From: Oscillospiraceae bacterium
GTDB lineage: Bacteria; Bacillota; Clostridia; Oscillospirales; CAG-272
Assembly (NCBI GenBank): GCA_003343845.1
Contig: QAKK01000030.1
Location: 1-50,340, forward strand
Direction: 5' to 3'
Length of the DNA stretch: 50,340 bases
The position numbers and the translations under genes are program-made. The notes under the pieces are model-generated. The model saw only the letters and a program-made list of their open reading frames with translations. It was not told the origin of the DNA and did no database searches. Positions within the stretch are counted from its first letter, which is position 1. Every line of letters starts with the position of its first letter. Shown piece by piece: positions 1 through 7,394 of the stretch.

Positions 1-147
1 ATAAACACAACAAGCAAACAAAAGAACAATCGGAATAAGTATGATTGCAGACTTGCTTGTTACTTCCGGCAGTTCTTTTGCACCAACTTCAACAGCAACA
101 GTCGGAAGATTTTTCCCGTCATACTTTCCAATCCATTTAATCTTCAT
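1..147 (-). CDS. Partial membrane protein (N-terminal 49 residues; possible DUF3267-like)
   Basis: The reading frame starts at an ATG at 147 behind an AGGAG ribosome site eight bases away and runs off the left edge of the window. The visible protein begins MKIKWIGKYDGKNLP, continues through a short charged stretch and enters a hydrophobic segment that looks like a first transmembrane helix. The opening resembles the N-terminus of membrane proteins often annotated as DUF3267 putative metalloproteases, but no catalytic motif is inside the window, so this is a guess from memory. It overlaps the end of the zinc-ribbon gene by 11 bases, so the two are translationally coupled in one leftward operon. 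Confidence 0.55.
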   Translation of the reverse strand, partial: MKIKWIGKYDGKNLPTVAVEVGAKELPEVTSKSAIILIPIVLLFACCVY

Positions 148-469
148 TGTCATTCTCCTCACTGAACGACGAGAACAATTCATCCACAATCTTCTTTGCC
201 TCGGCAAGATAACCGTAGAAAACATAAAAGCGAACCCTTTCGTTCATCAATCCTGTTTTCATCGCCATACCTGTGCCAAATACATTTTTCTGAACAAACG
301 GTATTTTCTGTTGGTTTAACACATCTGCCAGCACACCACTCCAAAGCTGCTCTTTCTCGGTGAGGAAGCATAAATCATTCGACCTTATCTGCTTGGCGTT
401 TTTTTTCCCGCATACGGGGCAGCACTCACCGTCAAATGGCAGGCAACATCTGTTGCAATACTGAGTCAT
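137..469 (-). CDS. Zinc-ribbon protein, putative DUF2007-like signalling protein
   Basis: A 110-residue protein. The N-terminus holds a zinc ribbon made of two CxxC-type knuckles (CNRC and CPVCGKK). It is followed by an alpha/beta segment with the pattern W..vLadvLnqqkIPf...G.g and FYVFYGYLAEAKKIVDELF, which resembles the small ferredoxin-like DUF2007 domain often placed behind a zinc ribbon in Clostridia. The tail is very acidic. I place the start at the third in-frame ATG (469), which has AAAGG ten bases upstream; the ATG at 487 has no ribosome site. It is co-transcribed with the membrane protein to its left. Function unknown; the family call is inferred from the residue pattern. Confidence 0.65.
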   Translation of the reverse strand: MTQYCNRCCLPFDGECCPVCGKKNAKQIRSNDLCFLTEKEQLWSGVLADVLNQQKIPFVQKNVFGTGMAMKTGLMNERVRFYVFYGYLAEAKKIVDELFSSFSEENDNED

Positions 470-617
470 GACCATCACGCCTTTCATTTTAGTTTAATGA
501 AATGGTTAAACTTCTCCAATATGAGTATATCATGCGGTCAAAGGTCTTTTCAGCCAATGCTTTCATACAGATTTGTGACATTTTTATGAGCTCCGTGCTT
601 TTTCGCCGCTTCACTTG

Positions 618-850
618 CTGCCCCCCGCCGTTCCTTGCTGTAGGCTCCCCTGCGCAAGGGGGAGAGCTGTACGAGACGCAATGCGTCTCGCGGAGTTTTC
701 CCGATGGAAAAACGTCCTGAGCGTAGGCGCCTGATGAGGGATTGAAGAAAGAGGGGCATCACGCCATGCTGTGCCGCCTGCCTGCATGCCCTCATCCGTC
801 ACGCTTCGCGTGCCACTTTCCCCAACGGGGAAGGCTAAGATGCGAGGTGC
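618..850. repeat. Composite clostridial intergenic hairpin repeat
   Basis: The 398 bases between the zinc-ribbon gene and the ribbon-helix-helix gene hold no convincing ORF. They contain a run of imperfect palindromes: GCTCCCCTGCGCAAGGGGGAG, GAGACGCAATGCGTCTC, ACGCTTCGCGT and TTCCCCAACGGGGAA. The ends (taggctccc... and ...ggggaaggcta) match the ends of the elements at 17.6 kb and 24.0 kb. This is a member of a dispersed non-coding repeat family, probably mobile or formerly so. Confidence 0.6.
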
Positions 851-867
851 AGCGCCTGCGCACACCC

Positions 868-1044
868 TTATTTGCCGCTGTCCTCCATGTCGTCCAAGGC
901 ATAACGGCAGCATTGCAGCACAAGGTTGTTGAACGAAATGCCGTTCTGCTGCGCCAGCGTCGCAAGTTCTTCGTACAGGTCTTCGGTAAACCGAATGGTA
1001 CGGGAAACATTCGCATTCTTGAATTTTGTATCTATCTTAAACAT
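868..1044 (-). CDS. Ribbon-helix-helix (Arc/CopG-type) DNA-binding protein
   Basis: A 58-residue protein beginning MFKIDTKFKNANVSRTIRF. The basic segment NVSRTIRFTEDLYEEL followed by two short helices (TLAQQNGISFNNLVLQCCRYALDDM) is the classic ribbon-helix-helix fold, in which the beta strand VSRTIRF reads the DNA major groove as a dimer. I chose the start at 1044, with GGTGGTGA upstream; an ATG nine codons earlier (1071) is also possible with AAGGTGA. It stands alone, with no toxin partner next to it, so a general small regulator is as likely as an antitoxin. Target unknown. Confidence 0.7.
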   Translation of the reverse strand: MFKIDTKFKNANVSRTIRFTEDLYEELATLAQQNGISFNNLVLQCCRYALDDMEDSGK

Positions 1045-1189
1045 ACAGTCACCACCGATCTCATATTTCACCTTGATTTTATATCAAAAAGCGGTGATTT
1101 GATATAACTTGAACAGGACACGAAAATGAGCATATAAGTAGTTTTATTTATATAATCAATTTATATTACAGAAATATAATCTTTTTTTA

Positions 1190-1218
1190 TTGACAACGGT
1201 TTACAGGCGTGTTATTCT
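1190..1218 (+). promoter_or_regulatory. Strong rightward sigma-A promoter without an obvious gene
   Basis: TTGACA (1190-1195), a 17-base spacer and TATTCT (1213-1218). The only features downstream before the terminator at 1301 are about 80 non-coding bases containing a GC-rich hairpin (CGGCGCCctacGGTGCCG), so the transcript would be a short RNA. The rest of the 1045-1397 gap shows no gene. Confidence 0.5.
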
Positions 1219-1300
1219 ATATTCGGAGCATTGTCGTCACATATAAAAAACGGTTGGAGACAGACGGCGCCCTACGGTGCCGCCGCCCGACCCATACAAT

Positions 1301-1336
1301 AAAGAAAAGCCGGAGCAGAGCTCACGGCTTTTCTTT
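1301..1336. terminator. Bidirectional terminator
   Basis: A 12-base perfect stem, AAAGAAAAGCCG against CGGCTTTTCTTT, around a 12-base loop, with A and T tracts on either side. It can end both the short rightward transcript from 1190 and the leftward gene ending at 1398. Confidence 0.7.
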
Positions 1337-1397
1337 AACAAAATCAAAAAGGCGCAGAAGAAGACGCGCCGGAGGAAAACATGCAAAACGCCTGCGG

Positions 1398-1673
1398 TCA
1401 GGTCAAGGGATCGACGGCAAGCAGATCATCGAGGACTTCGTATATGTTGTACGGAAACACCATGTTCTCCGACAGCAGCGAGAAGATCCGTTTTGCGGCT
1501 GCGGGGTCCTCGGTCAGTTGCTCGATGCGGACCTTGTCGGCGGGGTCGCCGATGATCCATGCGGACAGTCCGTAGCCTGCGGTTGTGTGAAACAGTTGAT
1601 ACGCGATTTCGACTTCAGGGCCGGCTACTGTCGCTTTGGCAAGCAAGTCGGCCGATGCTATTTCCGATGTCAA
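1398..1673 (-). CDS. DUF6514-like small protein
   Basis: A 91-residue protein with a TTG start at 1673 preceded by AAGGAG nine bases upstream. An in-frame ATG far upstream lies in sequence that reads as non-coding. The pattern VEIAYQLFHTTAGYGLSAWI, then a short charged stretch and ENMVFPYNIYEVLDDLL matches what I know of the clostridial DUF6514 family, whose members end in a segment with the form v.PxxlxdVleDfL. No function is established. It is a single leftward gene facing the terminator at 1301 and divergent from the small membrane protein at 2125. The region 1674-2124 between them has no gene: its left half is GC-rich and structureless and its right half is AT-rich promoter DNA. Confidence 0.6.
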   Translation of the reverse strand: MTSEIASADLLAKATVAGPEVEIAYQLFHTTAGYGLSAWIIGDPADKVRIEQLTEDPAAAKRIFSLLSENMVFPYNIYEVLDDLLAVDPLT

Positions 1674-2013
1674 TTCTATCACTCCTTGACGCTTTTCGAT
1701 GTGCAACCATTGTACAGCATTTTCGCCATGCGGCAAGCGGCGGAAATTTCGACTGTCTGCACAAATCCGTGTCGCTTTTTTCGGAGAAACCGAACAAAAT
1801 CGCTGCGATCCTGCCCCGAAAGCAGGTTTGTTTTTCGGCAAGCAGCATTGCAGCGTGGGAAAGCGTTCCATTTATCATGCTAATATATGGAATTAAATAC
1901 AAATTTACGCGAAAATTCCAAGCAAATTTCATCTCTGTTTTTGCAATTTCGACATATTTATACATATTGTTTAATAAAACGCAAAAATCGCCTGAATTTC
2001 CGCATTTAACAGC

Positions 2014-2042
2014 TTGGATCGCGGGAATTTTTATGTTACAAT
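2014..2042 (+). promoter_or_regulatory. Promoter for the 2125-4145 genes
   Basis: TTGGAT (2014-2019), 17 bases, TACAAT (2037-2042), about 80 bases upstream of the small membrane protein. The surrounding DNA (1870-2060) is markedly AT-rich, as expected for a promoter region in this GC-rich genome. Confidence 0.5.
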
Positions 2043-2124
2043 AGAGACAAATATGTGACTTGTTATTTTATTTTCATCTTTTGATTCAAAAATGCTGCAA
2101 AACGATACAAAAGGAGAAATCTGT

Positions 2125-2367
2125 ATGCAAAGACCAAACCGTCCGCCCGTGCTTGTGCCCGCCGCTGCGCGGCTGCTTTACATATGCCTCACACTCAACT
2201 GTCTCTATCTGCTCGGCGTGGCGCTCTATGCCGGCGGCGGCACGGGCGACGCGCTGCGGCAGAGCAATGCATACGAACTGCTGCGCAGCGCGTATATTGC
2301 ATCGGTGCTTGCGCTCGGCGGCGCACTCGTGCTGGATCTGGATCTGCGCCGGGGAAGGGAACGGTAA
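2125..2367 (+). CDS. Small membrane protein, two predicted helices
   Basis: An 80-residue protein started by an ATG at 2125 behind AAGGAG. It has a short basic N-terminus (MQRPNRPP), a first hydrophobic helix (about residues 10-34, rich in Leu and Tyr) and a second (about residues 52-70, YIASVLALGGALVLDL), and ends in a basic tail, DLRRGRER. The topology suggests an inner-membrane hairpin with both ends in the cytoplasm. I do not recognise the family. It may be co-transcribed with the kinase that begins 95 bases downstream. Confidence 0.6.
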   Translation: MQRPNRPPVLVPAAARLLYICLTLNCLYLLGVALYAGGGTGDALRQSNAYELLRSAYIASVLALGGALVLDLDLRRGRER

Positions 2368-2462
2368 TTCTCGGAAAAAATCCGTGCCGATGCTTGCAAT
2401 GCCGACCGCAATGTGATAAAATAAAGACGAAAGCAAAATTCACTTGAGAGGTGGGTCTCATC

Positions 2463-3098
2463 ATGGAACATTTTGTAGTCACGCTCGGCAGAAGCTGCGG
2501 CAGCGGCGGTGTTGAAGTGGGCAGAACGCTGGCAAAGAAGCTCGGCGTTGAGTATTACGACAGCAAGCTGCTGCGCCTGGCGTCGGACGACAGCGGCATC
2601 AGCGAGGAGTTGTTTGCCCGCGCGGATGAAAAACTGAAAAAGACGCTCTTGTTCAAGGTGTCCCGCAAGTCCTACGGCGGCGAGGTCATTCCGCCCGAGA
2701 GCGCGGATTTTACCTCAAACGAGAATCTGTACAACTATCAGGTGAAGGTCATCCGCAGCCTTGCGGAGCAGTCCTCCTGCGTCATCATCGGGCGCTGCGC
2801 GGACTCGGTCCTCACCGACTTTCCGGGGCTGCTCCGCGTGTTCATCAGCGGCTCCTACGGCAAGTGCGCCGCGCGCGAGGCGGCGGATCACGCCATCAAG
2901 CTGAAGGCGGCATACGAGAAGGTGGACCGCGTGAACAAATACCGCGCCGACTATCATATGTACCACACGGGCAAGGTCTGGGGACATCCCGGCAACTATG
3001 ACCTCTGCCTGTCCACCGACCATTTCACGCCCGATCAGTGCGCCGATCTCATCATCGCCGCGCTGCATGCCAAGATCGACGGGGAAAAGAACCGATGA
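2463..3098 (+). CDS. Cytidylate kinase-like protein
   Basis: A 211-residue protein of the cytidylate kinase-like family (PF13189 type). The N-terminus has the nucleotide-binding loop in the form LGRSCGSGGVEVGRTLAKKLG, typical of the family, followed by a lid and NMP-binding region and the segment VIIGRCADSVL, which matches the conserved (I/V)IxGRxA motif. Family members are presumed to phosphorylate a nucleotide or a related small molecule, but their substrates are mostly untested. I chose ATG 2463 with AGAGGTGG eight bases upstream; an upstream GTG at 2451 lies inside that ribosome site. Its stop overlaps the start of the next gene in an ATGA arrangement. Confidence 0.85.
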   Translation: MEHFVVTLGRSCGSGGVEVGRTLAKKLGVEYYDSKLLRLASDDSGISEELFARADEKLKKTLLFKVSRKSYGGEVIPPESADFTSNENLYNYQVKVIRSLAEQSSCVIIGRCADSVLTDFPGLLRVFISGSYGKCAAREAADHAIKLKAAYEKVDRVNKYRADYHMYHTGKVWGHPGNYDLCLSTDHFTPDQCADLIIAALHAKIDGEKNR

Positions 3099-3673
3099 GC
3101 GACAAGGCATATACGGCGGCGCAGCTCACGGAGGAGACCTTGACCTCGACGCTGCTCTATGACGGCAGAGTCGTGCACCTGTACCGCGACACCGTTCGCC
3201 TGCCGAACGGGCACGAGACGATCCGCGAGGTCATCCGTCATGTCGGCGCGGTCTGCGTGCTCCCGCTGTTCCCGGACGGCAGTGTGCTTGTGGAGCGGCA
3301 GTTCCGCTATCCGCACGCGCGCGTCCTGCTTGAGATCCCGGCGGGCAAGCTGGATTCCAAGGCGGAGGATCGGCTGGATGCGGCAAAGCGTGAGCTCTAT
3401 GAGGAGACCGGCTACCGTGCCGGCAAATATACCGATCTCGGACCGCTTTACACCACGCCAGCCTTTGTGGACGAGGTGATCGAGATGTATCTCGCCGAGG
3501 AGCTGCACACCGAGGACGACGGGCAGCATCTGGACGAGGACGAGTTTCTGACCGTGGAAAAGATCCATATTGATACGCTCTGCGAGATGGTCATGCGCGG
3601 CGAGATCCCCGACGCGAAGACGCAGCTCGCCGTGCTGAAAGTGAAGCGGCTGCTGGATGAGAGAAAAGCGTAA
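3095..3673 (+). CDS. nudF: NUDIX hydrolase, ADP-ribose pyrophosphatase family
   Basis: A 192-residue cytoplasmic hydrolase that likely splits ADP-ribose into AMP and ribose 5-phosphate, with Mg2+. The NUDIX box is readable as GKLDSKAED...AKRELYEETGY, with the catalytic REL.EETG core intact. It has one extra residue between the leading Gly and the first Glu (GX6E instead of GX5E), a variant I associate with clostridial members. The preceding strand (VERQFRYPHARVLLEIPAG) matches the ADP-ribose pyrophosphatase pattern R.QyR.p.....E.PAG. The start overlaps the kinase stop by four bases, and its end overlaps the following gene by 17 bases, so the three genes form one operon. Confidence 0.88.
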   Translation: MSDKAYTAAQLTEETLTSTLLYDGRVVHLYRDTVRLPNGHETIREVIRHVGAVCVLPLFPDGSVLVERQFRYPHARVLLEIPAGKLDSKAEDRLDAAKRELYEETGYRAGKYTDLGPLYTTPAFVDEVIEMYLAEELHTEDDGQHLDEDEFLTVEKIHIDTLCEMVMRGEIPDAKTQLAVLKVKRLLDERKA

Positions 3674-4145
3674 CACCTGCTGTTTCACCGGTCACAGGGA
3701 CATTTCGGCGATGACCTACGAGCAGCTTGTGCGCAACGTAGAGCCGATGGTCCGTGTGCTGATGGAGAACGGCTTCCGCTATTTTGCCTGCGGCGGGGCG
3801 CTGGGATTTGACACCTTCGCCGCGACCTACATCTGCTCGCTCAAGCAGCAGGGCTATGACGTGAAGCTCGTGCTGATGCTCCCCTGCCGCGATCAGACCG
3901 CGAAGTGGAGCGACTACAGCCGCCGCGTGTACGAGAACATTCTGTCGCGCGCCGATGAGGTCATTTACGTCAGCGACAGCTATTATCCCGGCTGTATGCA
4001 GAAGCGCAATCGCGCGCTGGTGGATGCGTCCGCCGCGTGCATCTGCTATCTGACGTCGCCGAGCGGCGGCACGAAGCAGACGGTGGATTACGCATATGAA
4101 AAGGGGATTCCCGTCGTCAATGTGGCGATGGACCGCAGAGGCTGA
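3657..4145 (+). CDS. SLOG-family protein (DUF1273/YpsA-like)
   Basis: A 162-residue protein of the SLOG superfamily, a Rossmann-like fold thought to bind nucleotide-derived ligands. The signature elements are CCFTGHRD near the N-terminus, FACGGALGFDTFAA in the middle (the glycine-rich loop that follows the second strand) and KRNRALVDASAACICYL toward the end. Relatives include the DUF1273 proteins and YpsA of Bacillus, which has been linked to cell division; the molecular activity is not settled. Its co-transcription with an ADP-ribose hydrolase and a nucleotide kinase-like gene fits a role near nucleotide-derivative metabolism, but that is inference. Confidence 0.85.
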   Translation: MREKRNTCCFTGHRDISAMTYEQLVRNVEPMVRVLMENGFRYFACGGALGFDTFAATYICSLKQQGYDVKLVLMLPCRDQTAKWSDYSRRVYENILSRADEVIYVSDSYYPGCMQKRNRALVDASAACICYLTSPSGGTKQTVDYAYEKGIPVVNVAMDRRG

Positions 4146-4157
4146 AAATCTGTTTCG

Positions 4158-4183
4158 GAGGGCGCGCGGCGCCCTCTTTTTTT
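4158..4183 (+). terminator. Terminator of the kinase-nudF-SLOG operon
   Basis: An eight-base stem GAGGGCGC/GCGCCCTC with a three-base loop, followed by seven T residues. Confidence 0.85.
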
Positions 4184-4240
4184 GCGTATACAAAAGAAAT
4201 ACAAAAGTATTTGAATTTTTGTGCCCGAAAAACGGAAAAT

Positions 4241-4304
4241 CCAAATGTTTTTGAGTAAAAACGAATGAAATTCGATTGCAAAAGCGGCAAATCCGCGGCA
4301 TAAT
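4241..4304 (+). promoter_or_regulatory. GH31-regulon promoter, copy 1
   Basis: CCAAA (4241-4245), TTTTTGAGTAA (4248-4258), a 17-base gap, TTGCAA as -35 (4276-4281), a 17-base spacer and CATAAT as -10 (4299-4304). The same layout with identical spacings recurs before the third and fourth GH31 genes. TTGCAA departs from TTGACA, which suggests a promoter that needs an activator bound at the upstream element. Confidence 0.65.
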
Positions 4305-4361
4305 GGTAAACAGAGAAACAGCGTCATTTTATAAACCTTTTACAAAAAGAGAGGGAAGAAC

Positions 4362-7211
4362 TTGAAACATCTTCGTAAGTTTTTCATACCCGCGCTGCTC
4401 TGCCTGCTTGTCCTGGCAGGGGCAGTGACCGCCTCCGCCGTGCAGACGGGTGTTGTCACGATGTCAAACGGCTCGGTTCGCGTCGAGCTGCTGTCCGACA
4501 CGGTGATCCGCGTGGAGGAGAAGGTGAACGGCGGCTTTGAAGACCGCATTTCGCTGGTTGCCGTCGGCAGAGACGACTTCCCCGGCGTCGAGGCGACGAC
4601 AAGCTCAACCGGCAGCTATTATCTGGCAAAGACCGCAAACTACACGGTCAAGCTCTACAAAAACCGCACCACGCTGGCATCCGATGCGGTCGAGGTGACC
4701 GATCGTGACGGCAAGCTCATGTGGAAATATTCCTATGATAACGACGACACCGTGCCGATCCACGGGTTCTACACCAAGCTCCCCGACCCGAGCGACACGC
4801 CCGCCGTGTTTGCGCTGGCGGATGCGCCGCGCGTGATCCCGGCGGCGAAGGGCGCGGCATACGCCGGCTCGACCGACGACTACAGCGGTTGGGAGCTGAC
4901 GCTCGCCTACAACCAGTACAAGGACGTGTACCTGTTCCTCACCGATTCCTCGGCGATACAGCTGCGCAGCGACATCGTTGCGCTCACCGGGCGTGCGCCG
5001 GTCTCGAACATCAAGACCTTCGGCTCGTGGTACAGCCGCTATCAGGACTGGTCGGACAAAGAATACCTTGCCGTGATCGAGAACTATCGCAAGAACGGCT
5101 TCCCGCTGGACGTGCTGACCATCGACACAAACTGGCGTGCAAGCAAGGACGGCACGGGCTATGACCTGAACACGACCTCCTTCCCGGACATACAGGGCTT
5201 TCTTGCCAAGGCGAAGGCAGCGGGTGTGCTGACCATCTTCAATGATCATGTACACAAGACGAACCGTCAGGCGCTCGACCCCGTGGAGCTGAAGTTCTTC
5301 ACCGAGAACCTGCAAAACATTCTGAAGCTGGGGCTGGACGGCTGGTGGTATGACCGCAACTGGAGCTACAACTTCAATTCACCCTATACCGGCATTGTGG
5401 CGTCCACCTTCGGCAAGGTCGTGTACAACGACATCCTGAAGGACTACGCGGGCGACAAGCGCGTCTTCCTCATGGCAAACGCCGAGTGGGTGAAAAACGG
5501 CAAGATCAACTATCGCCCCTCGATCATCGGGCATCGCTACGGCATTCAGTGGTCGGGCGACATTACCAGCGAGGCGCTGCAGCTCCGCCGTGAGCTGACC
5601 AACATGGTCTCGATGACCGCGGCGGGCGCATCGCCCTACATGTCCTCCGACCTCGGCGGCTTCATGCGCGCCACGCAGCAGTCAAATGCGATGTACACCC
5701 GATGGATGCAGTACGGCGCGCTGTCGCCCATCTTCCGCATCCACTCTTCCTCCGACTATTCCAAGGAGATCAACAAGCTGCCTTACAGCAGTCGGTATAC
5801 TGCGGCAACGCAGACAATCGTCCGGAACTATATGAACATGCGCTACAACCTCATGCCTCTGTTCTACACACTCGGGCACGAGGCGTATGAGACCGGGCTG
5901 CCGATCACGCGCCGCCTCGATTTCTACTATGACACGCCCGAGGCGGCGGACAACACCGAATACCTGCTGGGCGACAGCCTTCTGGTCGCACCGCTCTGGA
6001 CGGCTTACGGCGAGGGTGACGACGTGGTTCCCGCGTCGTGGTTCCCGGAGGGGCTGACGGTTTCCTACTACAATACGACTACCATGTCGAGCGCCGGCGT
6101 CATGTCCGGCTCCCCTGTCGCAACGGCAAAGGTCAGCAACATCGACTTTGACTGGGGCGACGATGCGCCTGCGTCCGGTGTGAACGCGGACAACTTCTCT
6201 GCGGTCTTCGAGGGCAAGTTCACGCCCGCCGAGGACTGCTACATCGGCGGCGTCGTGGACGACGGCATGCGCCTTTGGGTGGACGGCAAGCTGGTTGTCA
6301 ACAAGTGGACGGGCGGCTGGCTCGTCTCCTATATGGATATGAGCAACCTGCTCAAAGCCGGCAAGACCTACACGCTGAAGTTTGCCTTCCATGAGGGCTC
6401 GGGCGGTGCGGTTTGCAGCATGGTCTACGCGCATGTGACCGACAAGGGCGTGACCGCGCGCGATGTCTATATCCCCGAGGGCGGCTGGATCGACCTCTTC
6501 ACCGGCAAGCTCTATGACAAGGCGGGCACATACCGCGTTTACAACGGGATTGAGACCTCGCCCGTTTTCGCGAGAGTCGGTGCTGTTCTCCCCGCAATCA
6601 AGGTCGTCTCGCCGATGACCGGCGCGGATTTCAAGGCGCTGTCGCTGAACGTGTTTGCAGGCGGCGACGGCAGCTACACGCTCTATGAGGACGACGGCGA
6701 GACCCTGCGCTATCAGAGCGGCAAGGTGCGCGAGACCGCCTTCACCCACACCGCAAACGCCACCGGCGGCACGCTGGACATCGCGGCGGCGACGGGGGAT
6801 TTCACCACCGATTACACCAGCCGCACCTACACGATCCGCGTGCACGGCACAAAGCCGGTTGCCAAAGCTGCGCTGGACGGCAAGACCGTCAGCGTGACGA
6901 AGATCGCGAAGCGTGCGTCCGCCCTGCCGTTTGCCGAGACCGGCGCGGCGCCCGACAGCGACGTGTACGAGATCACCTTTGACGCGCCTCTTGCGTCGGC
7001 ACATACGCTGACCTGGTCGTCGATTAACACAGTGCTCGGCGATGCAAACGGCGACGGCACCGTAACGGTTCTGGATGCGCTGCATGCGCTGTGCGCCATC
7101 CTCGGCGGCACGTCTGCGGATCGGATGCCCGCGGCGGATATGGACGGCGACGGCACGCTGACGCTTGCCGATGTCGTGCAGATTCTGCGCGCCGTCAGCC
7201 TCGTCCGCTGA
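4362..7211 (+). CDS. Secreted GH31 glycosidase with PA14 and type I dockerin domains (1)
   Basis: A 949-residue secreted glycoside hydrolase with a TTG start behind GAGGG. Domains in order: signal peptide (1-26), GH31 N-terminal beta domain (about 30-190), catalytic barrel (about 210-540), a PA14 domain inserted at about 565-695 (VDDGMRLWVDGKLV is diagnostic), C-terminal beta domains including a DUF5110-like stretch (SYTLYEDDGETLRYQSG, about 770-800) and a two-repeat type I dockerin (about 890-949: DANGDGTVTVLDAL and DMDGDGTLTLADVV, each a calcium loop). The likely nucleophile is Asp331 in GWWYDRNW and the acid/base Asp400 in QWSGDIT, by GH31 precedent. The family retains alpha-linkages; the true substrate is unknown. 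The dockerin predicts attachment to a cohesin scaffold, which is not encoded here. Confidence 0.9.
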   Translation: MKHLRKFFIPALLCLLVLAGAVTASAVQTGVVTMSNGSVRVELLSDTVIRVEEKVNGGFEDRISLVAVGRDDFPGVEATTSSTGSYYLAKTANYTVKLYKNRTTLASDAVEVTDRDGKLMWKYSYDNDDTVPIHGFYTKLPDPSDTPAVFALADAPRVIPAAKGAAYAGSTDDYSGWELTLAYNQYKDVYLFLTDSSAIQLRSDIVALTGRAPVSNIKTFGSWYSRYQDWSDKEYLAVIENYRKNGFPLDVLTIDTNWRASKDGTGYDLNTTSFPDIQGFLAKAKAAGVLTIFNDHVHKTNRQALDPVELKFFTENLQNILKLGLDGWWYDRNWSYNFNSPYTGIVASTFGKVVYNDILKDYAGDKRVFLMANAEWVKNGKINYRPSIIGHRYGIQWSGDITSEALQLRRELTNMVSMTAAGASPYMSSDLGGFMRATQQSNAMYTRWMQYGALSPIFRIHSSSDYSKEINKLPYSSRYTAATQTIVRNYMNMRYNLMPLFYTLGHEAYETGLPITRRLDFYYDTPEAADNTEYLLGDSLLVAPLWTAYGEGDDVVPASWFPEGLTVSYYNTTTMSSAGVMSGSPVATAKVSNIDFDWGDDAPASGVNADNFSAVFEGKFTPAEDCYIGGVVDDGMRLWVDGKLVVNKWTGGWLVSYMDMSNLLKAGKTYTLKFAFHEGSGGAVCSMVYAHVTDKGVTARDVYIPEGGWIDLFTGKLYDKAGTYRVYNGIETSPVFARVGAVLPAIKVVSPMTGADFKALSLNVFAGGDGSYTLYEDDGETLRYQSGKVRETAFTHTANATGGTLDIAAATGDFTTDYTSRTYTIRVHGTKPVAKAALDGKTVSVTKIAKRASALPFAETGAAPDSDVYEITFDAPLASAHTLTWSSINTVLGDANGDGTVTVLDALHALCAILGGTSADRMPAADMDGDGTLTLADVVQILRAVSLVR

Positions 7212-7232
7212 TGCGAAACGGATGAAACAGAG

Positions 7233-7261
7233 AAAGCAGGCGGCATGTGCCGCCTGCTTTT
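7233..7261 (+). terminator. Terminator after the first GH31 gene
   Basis: A 12-base perfect stem AAAGCAGGCGGC/GCCGCCTGCTTT with a four-base ATGT loop and a short T tract. Confidence 0.85.
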
Positions 7262-7293
7262 GTGCATTTTTCGCATATCGCATTCATGAAAAA

Positions 7294-7344
7294 CAAACAT
7301 TTTTCGTGAAAATGCTGCAAATTTTGCAAAGCAAGGTGTATAAT
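7294..7344 (+). promoter_or_regulatory. GH31-regulon promoter, divergent copy 2
   Basis: A CAAACATTTTTCGTGAA element (7294-7310) similar to the CCAAAnnnTTTT motif of the other copies, then CTGCAA (7315-7320), 18 bases, and TATAAT (7339-7344). The element sits 12 bases closer to the -10 than in the other three copies, about one helical turn, and the -10 is consensus. Confidence 0.45.
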
Positions 7345-7394
7345 CACTCTGTATCACAAAAAAACAACTGTACCCGAAAAGGAAGGTGGACACG

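Noticed and set aside
868..1044. Ribbon-helix-helix gene as the antitoxin of a toxin-antitoxin pair
   Set aside because: No RelE/ParE-type or other small toxin gene is adjacent on either side.
5682..7283. Long minus-strand reading frame of about 530 codons opposite the first GH31 gene
   Set aside because: It is a shadow created by the GC-rich codon pattern of the GH31 gene; the product is Arg/His/Val/Ala-rich with no domain. Similar mirror frames lie opposite other genes, for example 7461-8897 and 21372-23960.
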